64,000 nt of DNA from Streptomyces longwoodensis (lineage in GTDB: Bacteria; Actinomycetota; Actinomycetes; Streptomycetales; Streptomycetaceae): the NCBI RefSeq assembly GCF_001514125.1, contig NZ_KQ948562.1, forward strand, positions 108,229-172,228, in the 5' to 3' direction. The notes under the pieces were generated by a model. The model saw only the letters and a list, made by a program, of their open reading frames with translations, was not told the DNA's origin and did not search any database. Within the stretch, counting starts at the first letter, position 1. Each line of letters begins with the position of its first letter. Positions 47,255 through 55,935 of this stretch are shown here, one piece after another. The position numbers and the translations under genes were made by a program.

Positions 47255-47869
47255 AGCCCAACTGCCTCGCATCCTATGCCTGCCACTCTGTGATCTGCGA
47301 CACGGGGTATTGCACAAGCTTTGTGATCTCCACCACCTGACGAAGGATCATGAAGTCATATCAGCGGTGATCTTCATACGCGAAGCGTCAGAGTGATCAC
47401 AAGAAGTGACATTCTCGCTCGTCATCGCAGGCAGGAGGGTGCGTCTCCATATCAAGAGGGTTCCCTTGCATGCAAATTGGCGTTGGACGCGGGGCCTTGG
47501 TAGAGGACCGCGTTCACACATCAGAGGGACGCGAGGGGCTGATGTGGACGGCGGACGGCCGCGTGCGCGCGTTCACGAGCGGACCGGGAGGCTCCGCGGG
47601 CCGTCGGACGCGGCCGGCCCGGTGATCGTTCCGTGACCTCCGCCACATGATGAGAGGCGCCTGAGAACCGGGGTTGGCCAACGGTCTCAACCAATGGTAG
47701 GCGGCGGGCAATTCGGGCGTAACAGCGAAAGCCCATGATCACAGGCATGATCACTTGCGTCCGCAATGTCCGTTACGGCGTCAATAAAGAACCACACGCC
47801 GGGGAGTTGGGGCGTGCGTTGAGCAATTGTGGCGCACCACACGTTTCTTGAAGGTATGGAGGAGCCCCT

Positions 47870-47884
47870 GGTACCGCTAGTACC
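47870..47884 (+). promoter_or_regulatory. Small hairpin between ribosome-binding site and start codon of the NlpC/P60 gene
   Basis: GGTAC (47870-47874) and GTACC (47880-47884) form a 5-bp stem with loop CGCTA. It lies between GGAGGAG (47858-47864) and ATG 47886. Unfolded, the ribosome-binding site is 21 bases from the ATG, which is too far. Folded, the gap shrinks to about six bases. The hairpin may therefore be needed for initiation. Confidence 0.4.
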
Positions 47885-47885
47885 C

Positions 47886-48707
47886 ATGTCCCACACCGCT
47901 CACATACGCAGCCACCGGAAACCCCGCTCCCGCACCGCGTCGACGATCGCGATGCGGGCCGGAGTCGCCGGTGGCATCCTCAGCACCGTGGCAGTGGCCG
48001 GAGCCTCGGCCGCGGCGAACGCGGCCGAGCCGGTGACGCAGACGCTCGAACTGCCCACCCTGACGGCCGACCTGTCCGCACAGGTCGCCCAGTCCGCGGA
48101 GGCCACGCAGCTGGCCGCCGCGAACTACCAGCTCCAGGCGGAGCGTGACGCGGCCGCCGCCGCGGCCGCCAAGGAGGCCGCGAAGGACCTCGCCGCCGCC
48201 AAGAAGGCCGAGGCCCGCAAGAAGGCCGCGGAGGAGGCCCGTCAGGCCGCCGCCGAGCGCGCCGCGCGCGACTCCCAGCGCACCACGCTCGCCGCGGCCG
48301 CGGACACCGGTTCCAGCAGCGTCAGCACGTCCACGCACACGTCCACGGCGACCGGTTCGGCCGCGGCCGTCATCGACTTCGTGCGGGCGCAGGTCGGCGA
48401 CGCGTACGTCTCCGGCGGCACCGGCCCCAACTCGTGGGACTGTTCCGGCCTGGTGCAGGCCGCCTTCCGCCAGGTCGGCATCGACCTGCCGCGCGTCTCC
48501 CAGGACCAGTCCACCGCCGGCACCCAGGTGTCGCTGGACAACCTCCAGCCGGGCGACATCCTCTACTGGGGCGGCGCCGGCAGCGCCTACCACGTGGCGG
48601 TGTACGTGGGCGGCGGCATGTTCGTGGGCGCGCAGAACCCGTCCACCGGTGTGGTCGAGAAGCCGCTGTCGTACGACCCGCCGTCCGGCGCGGTGCGGGT
48701 GCTCTGA
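47886..48707 (+). CDS. Secreted NlpC/P60 peptidoglycan endopeptidase
   Basis: A 273-residue precursor if ATG 47886 is used; ATG 47856 and GTG 47829 are in-frame alternatives. The signal region is RAGVAGGILSTVAVAGASAAANA. An Ala/Lys/Glu-rich coiled coil follows at residues ~70-135 (AAKEAAKDLAAAKKAEARKK). The NlpC/P60 domain is C-terminal: NSWDCSGLVQAAFRQVG has the catalytic Cys, and AYHVAVYVGGGMFVGA the His. It would cleave gamma-D-glutamyl-diaminopimelate bonds in the cell wall. A very strong terminator follows. Confidence 0.92.
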   Translation: MSHTAHIRSHRKPRSRTASTIAMRAGVAGGILSTVAVAGASAAANAAEPVTQTLELPTLTADLSAQVAQSAEATQLAAANYQLQAERDAAAAAAAKEAAKDLAAAKKAEARKKAAEEARQAAAERAARDSQRTTLAAAADTGSSSVSTSTHTSTATGSAAAVIDFVRAQVGDAYVSGGTGPNSWDCSGLVQAAFRQVGIDLPRVSQDQSTAGTQVSLDNLQPGDILYWGGAGSAYHVAVYVGGGMFVGAQNPSTGVVEKPLSYDPPSGAVRVL

Positions 48708-48733
48708 CCGGCAGCGGCACGGAAGCACGACGA

Positions 48734-48782
48734 ACACGACGAAGGGTCGCAACCGCCGAGCGGTGGCGACCCTTCGTCGTGT
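48734..48782. terminator. Very strong bidirectional terminator
   Basis: A perfect 17-bp stem (48734-48750 with 48766-48782) carries a second 5-bp stem inside its loop (ACCGC-CGA-GCGGT, 48752-48764). It sits 27 bases after the NlpC/P60 stop and 19 bases before the stop of the opposing reductase gene. Confidence 0.85.
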
Positions 48783-48800
48783 GGTCGTGACGTCGGCGCC

Positions 48801-50210
48801 TCAGGCCTTCGGGGCCACCTTGCTCAGGCCGTTGATGAGGCGGTCCATCGCGTCGCCGCCCGTCGGGTCGGTCAGGTTGGCGAGCAGCTTGAGGGTGAAC
48901 TTCATCAGCATCGGGTGGGTCAGGCCGCGCTGGGCGGCGATCTTCATGACCTTCGGGTTGCCGATGAGCTTCACGAAGGCGCGGCCCAGCGTGTAGTAGC
49001 CGCCGTAGGTGTCCTTGAGGATCCGCGGGTAGCGCTGGAGGGCCAGTTCGCGCTGGCCGGGCGTCGCGCGCGCGTGGGCCTGGACGATGACGTCGGCGGC
49101 GATCTGCCCGGACTCCATGGCGTAGGCGATGCCCTCGCCGTTGAAGGGGTTCACCAGGCCGCCGGCGTCGCCGACGAGGAGCAGGCCCTTGGTGTAGTGC
49201 GGCTGGCGGTTGAAGGCCATGGGCAGGGCGGCGCCGCGGATCGGGCCGGTCATGTTCTCCGGGGTGTAGCCCCAGTCCTCGGGCATCGACGCGCACCAGG
49301 CCTTGAGCACCTCGCGCCAGTCCAGCTCCTTGAAGGAGTCGGAGGTGTTGAGGACGCCGAGGCCGACGTTGGAGGTGCCGTCGCCCATGCCGAAGATCCA
49401 GCCGTAGCCGGGCAGCAGGCGGTCCTCGCCGGGGCCGCGCCGGTCCCACAGCTCCAGCCAGGACTCCAGGTAGTCGTCCTCGTGGCGCGGGGAGGTGAAG
49501 TACGTCCGCACGGCGACGCCCATCGGGCGGTCCTCGCGGCGGTGCAGGCCCATCGCGAGGGACAGGCGGGTGGAGTTGCCGTCGGCGGCGACCACCAGCG
49601 GCGCGTGGAAGGTGACCTCGCGCTTGTCCTCGCCGAGCTTGGCCCGCACTCCGGTGATGCGGCCGGTGCGGTCGTCGACGAGGGGTGCGCCGACGTTGCA
49701 GCGCTCGTACAGGCGGGCGCCCGCCTTCTGCGCCTGGCGGGCGAGCTGCTCGTCGAAGTCGTCGCGCTTGCGGACCAGGCCGTAGTCGGGGAAGGAGGCG
49801 AGGTCCGGCCAGTCCAGCTGGAGCCGGACGCCGCCGCCGATGATGCGCAGGCCCTTGTTGCGCAGCCAGCCGGCCTCCTCGGAGATGTCGATCCCCATGG
49901 CGACGAGCTGCTTCACGGCGCGCGGGGTGAGGCCGTCGCCGCAGACCTTCTCGCGCGGGAACTCGGTCTTCTCCAGGAGCAGGACGTCGAGGCCGGCCTT
50001 GGCGAGGTGGTAGGCCGTGGTGGAACCGGCCGGTCCCGCGCCCACGACGATCACGTCGGCGGTGTTGTTCCCGGCGAACGGCTCGACGGACGACGAGGGC
50101 TCGGCGGAGGAGGAGGGCCCGGCGGGCGACGAGGGCTCGGCGGAGGAGGAGGGCCCGGCGGGCGACGAGGACTCGGAGGGCTCGGGAAGGGGTTCGGTCT
50201 CGACGGTCAC
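48801..50210 (-). CDS. Geranylgeranyl-reductase-family flavoprotein, candidate menaquinone side-chain reductase
   Basis: A 469-residue FAD enzyme. The nucleotide loop is VIVVGAGPAGSTTAYHLA (~residues 53-70), with VCGDGLTPRAVKQL, the conserved VVAADGNSTRLSLAMGL and VGDAGGLVNPFNGEGIAYAMESG segments of the GGR family. The N-terminal ~45 residues are Ser/Pro/Ala/Glu repeats encoded by two identical 36-bp units (50092-50127, 50128-50163). The family reduces isoprenoid double bonds. Next to nuo and menG, and with MK-9(H4/H6/H8) normal in Streptomyces, a MenJ-like role on the menaquinone tail is the best inference. Start GTG 50210 has GGGGAGA upstream. Confidence 0.85.
   Translation of the reverse strand: MTVETEPLPEPSESSSPAGPSSSAEPSSPAGPSSSAEPSSSVEPFAGNNTADVIVVGAGPAGSTTAYHLAKAGLDVLLLEKTEFPREKVCGDGLTPRAVKQLVAMGIDISEEAGWLRNKGLRIIGGGVRLQLDWPDLASFPDYGLVRKRDDFDEQLARQAQKAGARLYERCNVGAPLVDDRTGRITGVRAKLGEDKREVTFHAPLVVAADGNSTRLSLAMGLHRREDRPMGVAVRTYFTSPRHEDDYLESWLELWDRRGPGEDRLLPGYGWIFGMGDGTSNVGLGVLNTSDSFKELDWREVLKAWCASMPEDWGYTPENMTGPIRGAALPMAFNRQPHYTKGLLLVGDAGGLVNPFNGEGIAYAMESGQIAADVIVQAHARATPGQRELALQRYPRILKDTYGGYYTLGRAFVKLIGNPKVMKIAAQRGLTHPMLMKFTLKLLANLTDPTGGDAMDRLINGLSKVAPKA
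50092..50163. repeat. 36-bp perfect tandem duplication in the reductase 5' end
   Basis: Bases 50092-50127 and 50128-50163 are identical, in frame with the reductase (12 codons each), and a partial diverged third copy follows (50164-50176). They encode alternating SSSAEPSS/PAGPSS segments. Confidence 0.9.
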
Positions 50211-50307
50211 GGCGGGATCTCCCCAAGTTCGACATCTGCGTGCCGGCCGGCACTGGACATGGGCAGTCTATTCAGCAGAATTGATCACCCGGCTGAAGGG
50301 CTGCCCC

Positions 50308-50838
50308 GTGAACCGAGCTCTCCCCGTAGTACGGCTGCGCGTCCCCACCGACGAGGACGCGGTCGCCTGGCACCGGGTCTTCGACGACCCCGAGGTGATG
50401 GAGTTCCACGGCGGCCGCTCCGCGGAGCTGTTCGTCTACGAGGAACTCACCGCCCGCCAGCGCCGGCACGACGCCGAGCACGGCTTCTGCCTGTGGACGG
50501 TGCTCGACGAGTCCGACCGGGTCATCGGCTTCACCGGCGCCCAGCCGTGGCCGCGGGACTGGGGTCCCACGGGTGAGATCGAGATCGGCTGGCGGCTCGG
50601 ACGGGAGTTCTGGGGCCGGGGGTACGTCACGGCGGCCGCCCGCATGACCCTGGAACGGGTGCGGGAGGCGGGCGTGCCGACGGTGGTGGCGATGGTCGAC
50701 GCGCGCAACACCCGGTCGATCGCGGTGACCAGGCGGCTGGGGATGCGGCTCGCCGAGGTGTTCACCACGCCGGCCTCGCAGCGGGAGGGCCACTGCTACC
50801 GGCTGGACCTCGCCCCCGCGACTGGTAACGCAGCGTAA
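50308..50838 (+). CDS. GNAT-family N-acetyltransferase (RimJ-like)
   Basis: A 176-residue acetyltransferase. LRVPTDEDAVAWHRVFDDPEV starts the fold (quoted in part), and IEIGWRLGREFWGRGYVTAAA is the acetyl-CoA-binding motif A (R-x-x-G-x-G/A pattern: GREFWGRGY). MVDARNTRSIAVTRRLGM follows. GTG 50308 is chosen for AAGGG seven bases upstream and for the family N terminus. It may acetylate a protein N terminus or small amine. It is divergent from the reductase; no functional link is evident. Confidence 0.85.
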   Translation: MNRALPVVRLRVPTDEDAVAWHRVFDDPEVMEFHGGRSAELFVYEELTARQRRHDAEHGFCLWTVLDESDRVIGFTGAQPWPRDWGPTGEIEIGWRLGREFWGRGYVTAAARMTLERVREAGVPTVVAMVDARNTRSIAVTRRLGMRLAEVFTTPASQREGHCYRLDLAPATGNAA

Positions 50839-50911
50839 CCGACTGTCACAGAAAGCCACTTGGCGCTTCCGGACGGCACCCCGGGCGGCTACCCTGCCAG
50901 TACCGCTGGGG

Positions 50912-51262
50912 GTGACATCTGTGCTCATACCGCCCAAGACTCCCGAAGTGCGCGTGCCCAGGCTCGTCGGTCTCATGGCCGTGGACGCGCGCGAGACGGC
51001 CCTGGCCCACGGCGTGCTGCTGGCCGCGCCCGACCGGCCCGAGTTCGGCCGCACGGTCGTCGACCACGTCGTACGGCAGTACCCGCCACCCGGGGCCGAG
51101 GTACCGCGCGGGGCCGTCGTCACCGTGTGGTTCGACTTCCGCGAGGGGGAGGGCGGTGGCGGCTCGGGCGTGCGCGAACCGCGGGTGCCGAGACCGGGCG
51201 GGGGCGGACTGGAGCGCGAACTGGACCGGCCGGGGGACGCCTTCGAGGCGATCGTCCGCTGA
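50912..51262 (+). CDS. Small cytoplasmic PASTA-domain protein
   Basis: A 116-residue protein that is essentially one PASTA domain: VRVPRLVGLMAVDARETALAHGV, then VVRQYPPPGAEVPRGAVVTVWF (quoted in part), followed by a Gly/Arg-rich tail. PASTA domains normally occur in repeats on penicillin-binding proteins and PknB-type kinases and face outward, but no signal peptide or membrane helix is present here. Start GTG 50912 follows GGGG. It converges with menG through a terminator. Role unknown. Confidence 0.75.
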   Translation: MTSVLIPPKTPEVRVPRLVGLMAVDARETALAHGVLLAAPDRPEFGRTVVDHVVRQYPPPGAEVPRGAVVTVWFDFREGEGGGGSGVREPRVPRPGGGGLERELDRPGDAFEAIVR

Positions 51263-51284
51263 GTCGTCTCCGCGGCGACTCAGC
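51258..51284. terminator. Bidirectional terminator between the PASTA gene and menG
   Basis: GCTGAGTCG (51258-51266) pairs perfectly with CGACTCAGC (51276-51284) around a 9-base loop. It contains both stop codons of the convergent genes. Confidence 0.7.
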
Positions 51285-51975
51285 TCTCCTTGAAGCCCCG
51301 GTGCAGGGCCACGACCCCGCCCGTGAGGTTCCGCCACGCGACCCGCGACCAGCCGGCCCCGCGCAGCCTCTCGGCCAGGGCGGGCTGGTCGGGCCAGGCG
51401 CGGATGGACTCGGCGAGGTAGACGTAGGCGTCGGGGTTGGAGGAGACCGCGCGGGCGACCGGGGGCAGCGCGCGCATCAGGTACTCGGTGTAGACGGTGC
51501 GGAAGGGCGCCCAGGTGGGGTGGGAGAACTCGCAGATGACGACCCGCCCGCCGGGCCGCGTCACGCGGTGCATCTCGCGCAGGGCGGCGTCGAAGTCCTG
51601 CACGTTGCGCAGCCCGAAGGAGATGCTCACGGCGTCGAACGTGTCGTCCTTGAACGGCAGCCGGGTCGCGTCGCCCGCGGTGAACGGCAGCCAGGGCTGG
51701 CGCTTCTTGCCGACCTGGAGCATGCCGAGCGAGAAGTCGCAGGGGACGACGTAGGCGCCGGTCCGGGCGAAGGGCAGCGAGGAGGTCGCCGTGCCGGCCG
51801 CGAGGTCGAGGACCTTCTGCGCGGGGCGCGCGTCGACCGCCCGCGCCACCTCCTTGCGCCAGCGCCGGTCCTGTCCCAGGGACAGCACGTCGTTGGTCAG
51901 GTCGTACCGTTCCGCCACGTTGTCGAACATCGAAGCGACTTCGTGCGGCTGCTTGTCCAGGGATGCGCGGGTCAC
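51280..51975 (-). CDS. menG: Demethylmenaquinone methyltransferase
   Basis: A 231-residue SAM-dependent methyltransferase of standard length. [16 protein letters not shown] is the SAM-binding motif, [15 protein letters not shown] the UbiE/MenG signature, and [18 protein letters not shown] follows. It adds the ring methyl group in the last step of menaquinone synthesis and is shared by the classical and futalosine routes. Start GTG 51975. It lies 23 bases after the acyltransferase gene and may be read from the same transcript. Confidence 0.95.
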   Translation of the reverse strand: MTRASLDKQPHEVASMFDNVAERYDLTNDVLSLGQDRRWRKEVARAVDARPAQKVLDLAAGTATSSLPFARTGAYVVPCDFSLGMLQVGKKRQPWLPFTAGDATRLPFKDDTFDAVSISFGLRNVQDFDAALREMHRVTRPGGRVVICEFSHPTWAPFRTVYTEYLMRALPPVARAVSSNPDAYVYLAESIRAWPDQPALAERLRGAGWSRVAWRNLTGGVVALHRGFKES

Positions 51976-51998
51976 GGGCCCATTGTTGCAGCCCGGTC

Positions 51999-53147
51999 TC
52001 ACGGCAGGAGCCGGGGCTTCCTGCGCGCCGCGACGTCCTCCACCCAGCCGCACAGCAGCACGAACAGCGCGATCAGCACCCAGCCGACGCCGAACAGGAA
52101 CCACTGGCTGTCCAGCGGCAGGTGCGCGGCCAGGGCGGGCACGTCCCAGAACCGGTCGATCACCGGGACGGCGAGGACCAGGGCGATCTCGTGCCAGAGG
52201 TAGATCGTCACCGCGCGCGCGTTGAAGACGGTGACGGTCCGGTCCAGGCGGCGGTAGCGGGTGAGCCAGGCGAAGTCGACGCGGAAGTACGCCTTCGCCC
52301 ACATCAGCAGCAGCACGGCGCCCGCCGACCAGAAGGCCTGGGCGAGCGGGTCCTCGTCCAGGTCGTACGTGCCGTACACCGCCTGGTGGGAGACGGCGTA
52401 CCAGCCGCCGTACGCCATCGCGGCCAGCGCCGGCAGCACCACCGCCGCCGGCCCCAGCCGCCGCAGGACGCCGTCGCGGTGCGCGAAGCCCGCCAGCCAG
52501 CAGCACAGGTACGTCGCCAGGTCCCACAGGGCGCTGCCCACCCGGCCGTCCGGGCCGGCCCAGATGAACTGGAGCACCACGACCGGCACGAGGGACAGGG
52601 CCAGCACGGGCGGCGGGGCCAGGCGGAACACCCGCAGCAGCAGCGGCGACAGCAGCACGAACCACAGGTAGGTGCGCAGGTACCAGAGGATCTCCCAGGC
52701 CTGCTCGCCCCACGCGTTGCCCGGCGGGTCGCCCAGCGGCACGATCCAGAGGACGATCTCCCGGCCGGGCATCCAGCCGTGGACCAGCATCGCGGCGACG
52801 ACGAAGACGCCCCAGAACCAGAACGGCGGCAGCAGCCTGCGCAGCCGGCCGCGGACCACGGTGGGCGCGGGGCGCTCCAGGGACTTCGCCATCAGGCTGC
52901 CGGCCAGGCCGAACATGATCCCCATGGAGGGGAACACCAGGCCCGCCCAGGCCCAGCCGAAGGTGTGGTACGCGACGACCCGGACGAGGGCCAGCGCCCG
53001 CAGGGTGTCGAAGTAGCGGTCCCGGCCGGCGGGCGGCCGGGCCGCGTGCCGGGCCGGGGGTTTCCGCTCGTCGGCTGCCTTCACCTGCGGCTGCGGCTGC
53101 GCCTCCGCCGCGGAGGGATGCGCGTACCCCTGCTGTTCCCAGGTCAC
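51999..53147 (-). CDS. Acyltransferase-3 family integral membrane protein
   Basis: A 382-residue protein with ~10 membrane helices. The N-terminal family signature is [22 protein letters not shown], where the His is the catalytic candidate. Later helices include [17 protein letters not shown] and the helix around [15 protein letters not shown]. The family O-acylates sugars or lipids at the membrane. A GTGA overlap joins it to the upstream deacetylase-glycosyltransferase gene, so it probably decorates the polysaccharide made there. Start GTG 53147. Confidence 0.88.
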   Translation of the reverse strand: MTWEQQGYAHPSAAEAQPQPQVKAADERKPPARHAARPPAGRDRYFDTLRALALVRVVAYHTFGWAWAGLVFPSMGIMFGLAGSLMAKSLERPAPTVVRGRLRRLLPPFWFWGVFVVAAMLVHGWMPGREIVLWIVPLGDPPGNAWGEQAWEILWYLRTYLWFVLLSPLLLRVFRLAPPPVLALSLVPVVVLQFIWAGPDGRVGSALWDLATYLCCWLAGFAHRDGVLRRLGPAAVVLPALAAMAYGGWYAVSHQAVYGTYDLDEDPLAQAFWSAGAVLLLMWAKAYFRVDFAWLTRYRRLDRTVTVFNARAVTIYLWHEIALVLAVPVIDRFWDVPALAAHLPLDSQWFLFGVGWVLIALFVLLCGWVEDVAARRKPRLLP

Positions 53148-55372
53148 GAGCCCACCCCGGCCGGGGTGCCGACCTCGCCCGTGCGCTCCAGCTTCTGCCA
53201 GCGCAGCCGGCCGCCGGTCAGCGCCGTGACGCAGGAGTGGATCAGCACGAGGTACATCATCTGCCGGTAGGCGAGCTGCTGGAGCGGCATCATCAGCAGG
53301 TAGCGGTACATCTCCCGGTCGAGGCGGAAGGCGTAGGCCGCGCACAGGAGTTGGACGCCGAGCACGGCCAGCCAGGCGAGCAGGGCCGCCCGGAGGTCGA
53401 CGAAGACCATCGAGTAGACGGTGAACACGTCGATCAGCGGCGCGAAGACGGGCGTGACCACCTGGAACAGCACCACCAGCGGCATGCCGACCCGGCCGAA
53501 GCGCCCCGAAGGCCCCTTGTCCGTCAGCGACCCGCGGTGCTTCCACAGCGCCTGCATGGTGCCGTAGGACCAACGGTAGCGCTGCGACCACAGCTGCTTC
53601 AGGGAGCCCGGCGCCTCGGTCCACGCGCGCGCGTGCTCCTCGTAGACGACCTGCCAGCCCGCCCGGTGCAGGGCGATGGTGATGTCGGTGTCCTCGGCGA
53701 GGGTGTCCTCGCTCATCCCGCCGGCCTCCAGCACCGCCTCCCGCCGGAACGCGCCGATCGCGCCCGGGATCGTGGGCATGCAGCGCAGCAGGTCGTACAT
53801 GCGGCGGTCGAGGTTGAAGCCCATCACGTACTCGATGTGCTGCCAGGCGCCGATGAGGGTGTCGCGGTTGCCGACCTTGGCGTTGCCGGCGACGGCGCCG
53901 ACGCGCGGGTCGGCGAAGGGCTGCACGAGCTGCCGTACGGTGTCCGGTTCGAAGACGGTGTCGCCGTCCATCATCACCACGATGTCGTGACGGGCGCTGC
54001 GGACGCCGTTGTTGAGGGCGGCGGGTTTGCCGACGTTCTCCTGGCGGACGATCCGGACGTTGCGCATGCCGAGCCGGTCGGCGGCGGCCCGCGCGATCTG
54101 CGAGGTGCCGTCGGTGGAGCCGTCGTCGACGACGAGGACCTCGATCGGGTGGGTGCTGCGCGCCAGCGACTCCAGGGTGTGGGCGATGCACTCCTTCTCG
54201 TTGTACGCCGGGACGATCACGCTGACCGGCCGGGTGACGGCCGGACCCCAGCTGAAGCGGCGTCTGTTGCGCTGCCGGTGGTGGCGGCGGGCGAGGACGA
54301 GCATCATCGCGAAGCGGCCCAGGACCGCGACGCCGACGACCACCAGGCCCACACTCAGCGCCGGCACCGTCCACTCGGCGACCGCGACCGCCGCGACCAG
54401 CGCCTTGCCCTCGTAGAGGGTGACGCCGGTGGCCGGGCGGTGGGCGGCCTGGAGCCGACCGGTGGTCCCGCCGACGGCCCGGGCCCCGCCGCGCTGCTCC
54501 TCCAGGGCCCCGCTGACGGTGGTGAAGGTGTAGCCCTTCGCCTTCATCTTCTCGATGTACTTGGGCAGCGCCGCGATCGTCTGGGAGCGTTCGCCGCCCG
54601 CGTCGTGGAACAGCACCGAGGCGCCCTCGCCGTCCTCGGGCGTGGCCCACCGGACGATCTTCGAGACGCCCGGCCTCTTCCAGTCGTCGCTGTCGGTGTC
54701 GACGAAGACGCTGGTGTAGCCCTCCTCGCCGAGCGTGCGGTAGACGGGCCAGCTGTAGTTGTCGATGGCGTCCGTCTGGGAGGAGTAGGGCGCGCGGAAC
54801 AGGGTCGTCGTGATGCCCGCCGCGCCGGCCAGCGCGAGCTGGGTCTGGGTGATCTCGCGCCGGACGCGGGCGTCGCCCTGGTACGACAGGTCGACGTGCG
54901 TGAAGGTGTGGATGCCGACCTCGTTGCCCTGGCGCACCAGGTCCCGCACCACACCCGGGTAGCGGGACACCATGGAGCCGACCAGGAAGAACGTGCCCGG
55001 CACGTCGTACTTCTCCAGGACGGCCAGCACCCGGGGCGTCCAGGTGGGGTCGGGGCCGTCGTCGAAGGTGAGCGCGATCGTCTTGTCGGGGACGGAGACG
55101 GTCGTGGCCCGTCCGCCCCGGAAGGTGAGGATCGGGCCGCCGTCGAGGACCGCGTCGGGCACCTCGCTGGAACTGGCCCCGGTGCGCACGCGCTGGTCGC
55201 CGCCGACCTCGGCGCGCAGGTAGCCGTCGAGGAGCAGCACGCTGGTCAGCGCCAGCAGGAGCAGCGCGGCGAGGATGACGCGCGGTTTCTGGAGCGCCGC
55301 GGCCCGGCCCGCCGCCCGTTCGATGCGGCTGGGGGCGCGGCGGCGGCCGCGGGAGGACGTCGTCGTGGTCAT
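53144..55372 (-). CDS. Polysaccharide deacetylase - GT2 glycosyltransferase fusion
   Basis: A 742-residue bifunctional protein. After a membrane anchor (~residues 31-50), a NodB deacetylase domain carries [12 protein letters not shown] (102-113), HTFTH (155-159), RAPYSS and [10 protein letters not shown] helix pair near 330-350 leads into a processive GT2 domain: [41 protein letters not shown] and QRYRW, followed by membrane helices. This is the architecture of MatB of Streptomyces, which makes a poly-N-acetylglucosamine-like matrix. It likely polymerises and partly deacetylates an amino-sugar polymer. Whether this is matB itself or a paralogue is open. Confidence 0.9.
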   Translation of the reverse strand: MTTTTSSRGRRRAPSRIERAAGRAAALQKPRVILAALLLLALTSVLLLDGYLRAEVGGDQRVRTGASSSEVPDAVLDGGPILTFRGGRATTVSVPDKTIALTFDDGPDPTWTPRVLAVLEKYDVPGTFFLVGSMVSRYPGVVRDLVRQGNEVGIHTFTHVDLSYQGDARVRREITQTQLALAGAAGITTTLFRAPYSSQTDAIDNYSWPVYRTLGEEGYTSVFVDTDSDDWKRPGVSKIVRWATPEDGEGASVLFHDAGGERSQTIAALPKYIEKMKAKGYTFTTVSGALEEQRGGARAVGGTTGRLQAAHRPATGVTLYEGKALVAAVAVAEWTVPALSVGLVVVGVAVLGRFAMMLVLARRHHRQRNRRRFSWGPAVTRPVSVIVPAYNEKECIAHTLESLARSTHPIEVLVVDDGSTDGTSQIARAAADRLGMRNVRIVRQENVGKPAALNNGVRSARHDIVVMMDGDTVFEPDTVRQLVQPFADPRVGAVAGNAKVGNRDTLIGAWQHIEYVMGFNLDRRMYDLLRCMPTIPGAIGAFRREAVLEAGGMSEDTLAEDTDITIALHRAGWQVVYEEHARAWTEAPGSLKQLWSQRYRWSYGTMQALWKHRGSLTDKGPSGRFGRVGMPLVVLFQVVTPVFAPLIDVFTVYSMVFVDLRAALLAWLAVLGVQLLCAAYAFRLDREMYRYLLMMPLQQLAYRQMMYLVLIHSCVTALTGGRLRWQKLERTGEVGTPAGVGS

Positions 55373-55392
55373 GGTGGTGGTGTGCGTTCCCG

Positions 55393-55767
55393 TCAGTCGG
55401 CGGCCGCGGGGGCAGCGGTGGGGACCGTGTCGGAGGTGGGTGCCGCGGTGGGCGCGCCCGACGGCCGGCCGGCCGGATCGCCGTAGCCGCCTGCGGGGCG
55501 GAGGCCTCCGGGGCCGCCCCGGGCGCTGTCGCCGAACGGCAGCAGCGACGACGGTGCCAGGTCCGTGCCCCAGCCCATGAAGGCGGCGCCGAGGACGGCC
55601 GCGTAGGCGAGGCACCCGGCTCCCAGGAGCAGGCCGATGCGCCGCAGCACCTTCGAACGGCGGCCGGAGGTGTCGACGAAGACGGGACCCTCCACGGAGT
55701 CGTTCCCGCGTTTGCGACGGCGACCGCGCGGGGCGGCGCGGTGTGCGAGGGCAGGCTCGGATTGCAT
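55393..55767 (-). CDS. Small single-pass membrane protein of the polysaccharide locus
   Basis: A 124-residue protein. A basic cytoplasmic N terminus (RAAPRGRRRKRG) precedes one membrane helix (IGLLLGAGCLAYAAVLGAAFMGW, ~residues 44-66) and an Ala/Pro/Thr/Gly-rich outer tail. It starts at ATG 55767 and ends 20 bases before the deacetylase-glycosyltransferase gene. By position it is comparable to MatA, the small partner of MatB. I infer a partner or chaperone role; no catalytic motif is visible. Confidence 0.7.
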   Translation of the reverse strand: MQSEPALAHRAAPRGRRRKRGNDSVEGPVFVDTSGRRSKVLRRIGLLLGAGCLAYAAVLGAAFMGWGTDLAPSSLLPFGDSARGGPGGLRPAGGYGDPAGRPSGAPTAAPTSDTVPTAAPAAAD

Positions 55768-55935
55768 GCCCCGGACAGTAGGCGCGTTTGTGTGCCGGGA
55801 ACTCTGCTCACGTTGTGAGCGAGCCGTGAGAAAGGGCCTGACCTGTCACTTCCCTGAGAAAATGAACTGCGGGCCGCTCTGGTGTGAGAGATTTCCGGTC
55901 GCGGGACGGACGTCACGAGAGCGGGTGCATGCGCA

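Larger units (their letters stand above)
47132..47885. other. 754-bp non-coding region between divergent nuoA and NlpC/P60 genes
   Basis: This gap carries the nuo promoter side (47132-47300, Rex operator) and the NlpC/P60 promoter side. Between them I see short repeats only: CATGATCAC at 47734-47742 and 47746-47754, GTGATCAC near 47394, and CACAA-GCT-TTGTG near 47314-47326. The stretch 47300-47470 is AT-richer than average. No gene, and no riboswitch class I can name, is visible. Confidence 0.6.

Noticed and set aside
47314-47326. CACAA-GCT-TTGTG as a second Rex site
   Set aside because: The half-sites are in the reverse order to Rex sites (TTGTG...CACAA), so only the 47239-47254 element was kept.
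47420-47860. A second c-di-AMP riboswitch before the NlpC/P60 gene
   Set aside because: The relatives of this gene are sometimes riboswitch-controlled, so I looked for the conserved blocks, but none of the ydaO sequence blocks occur here.
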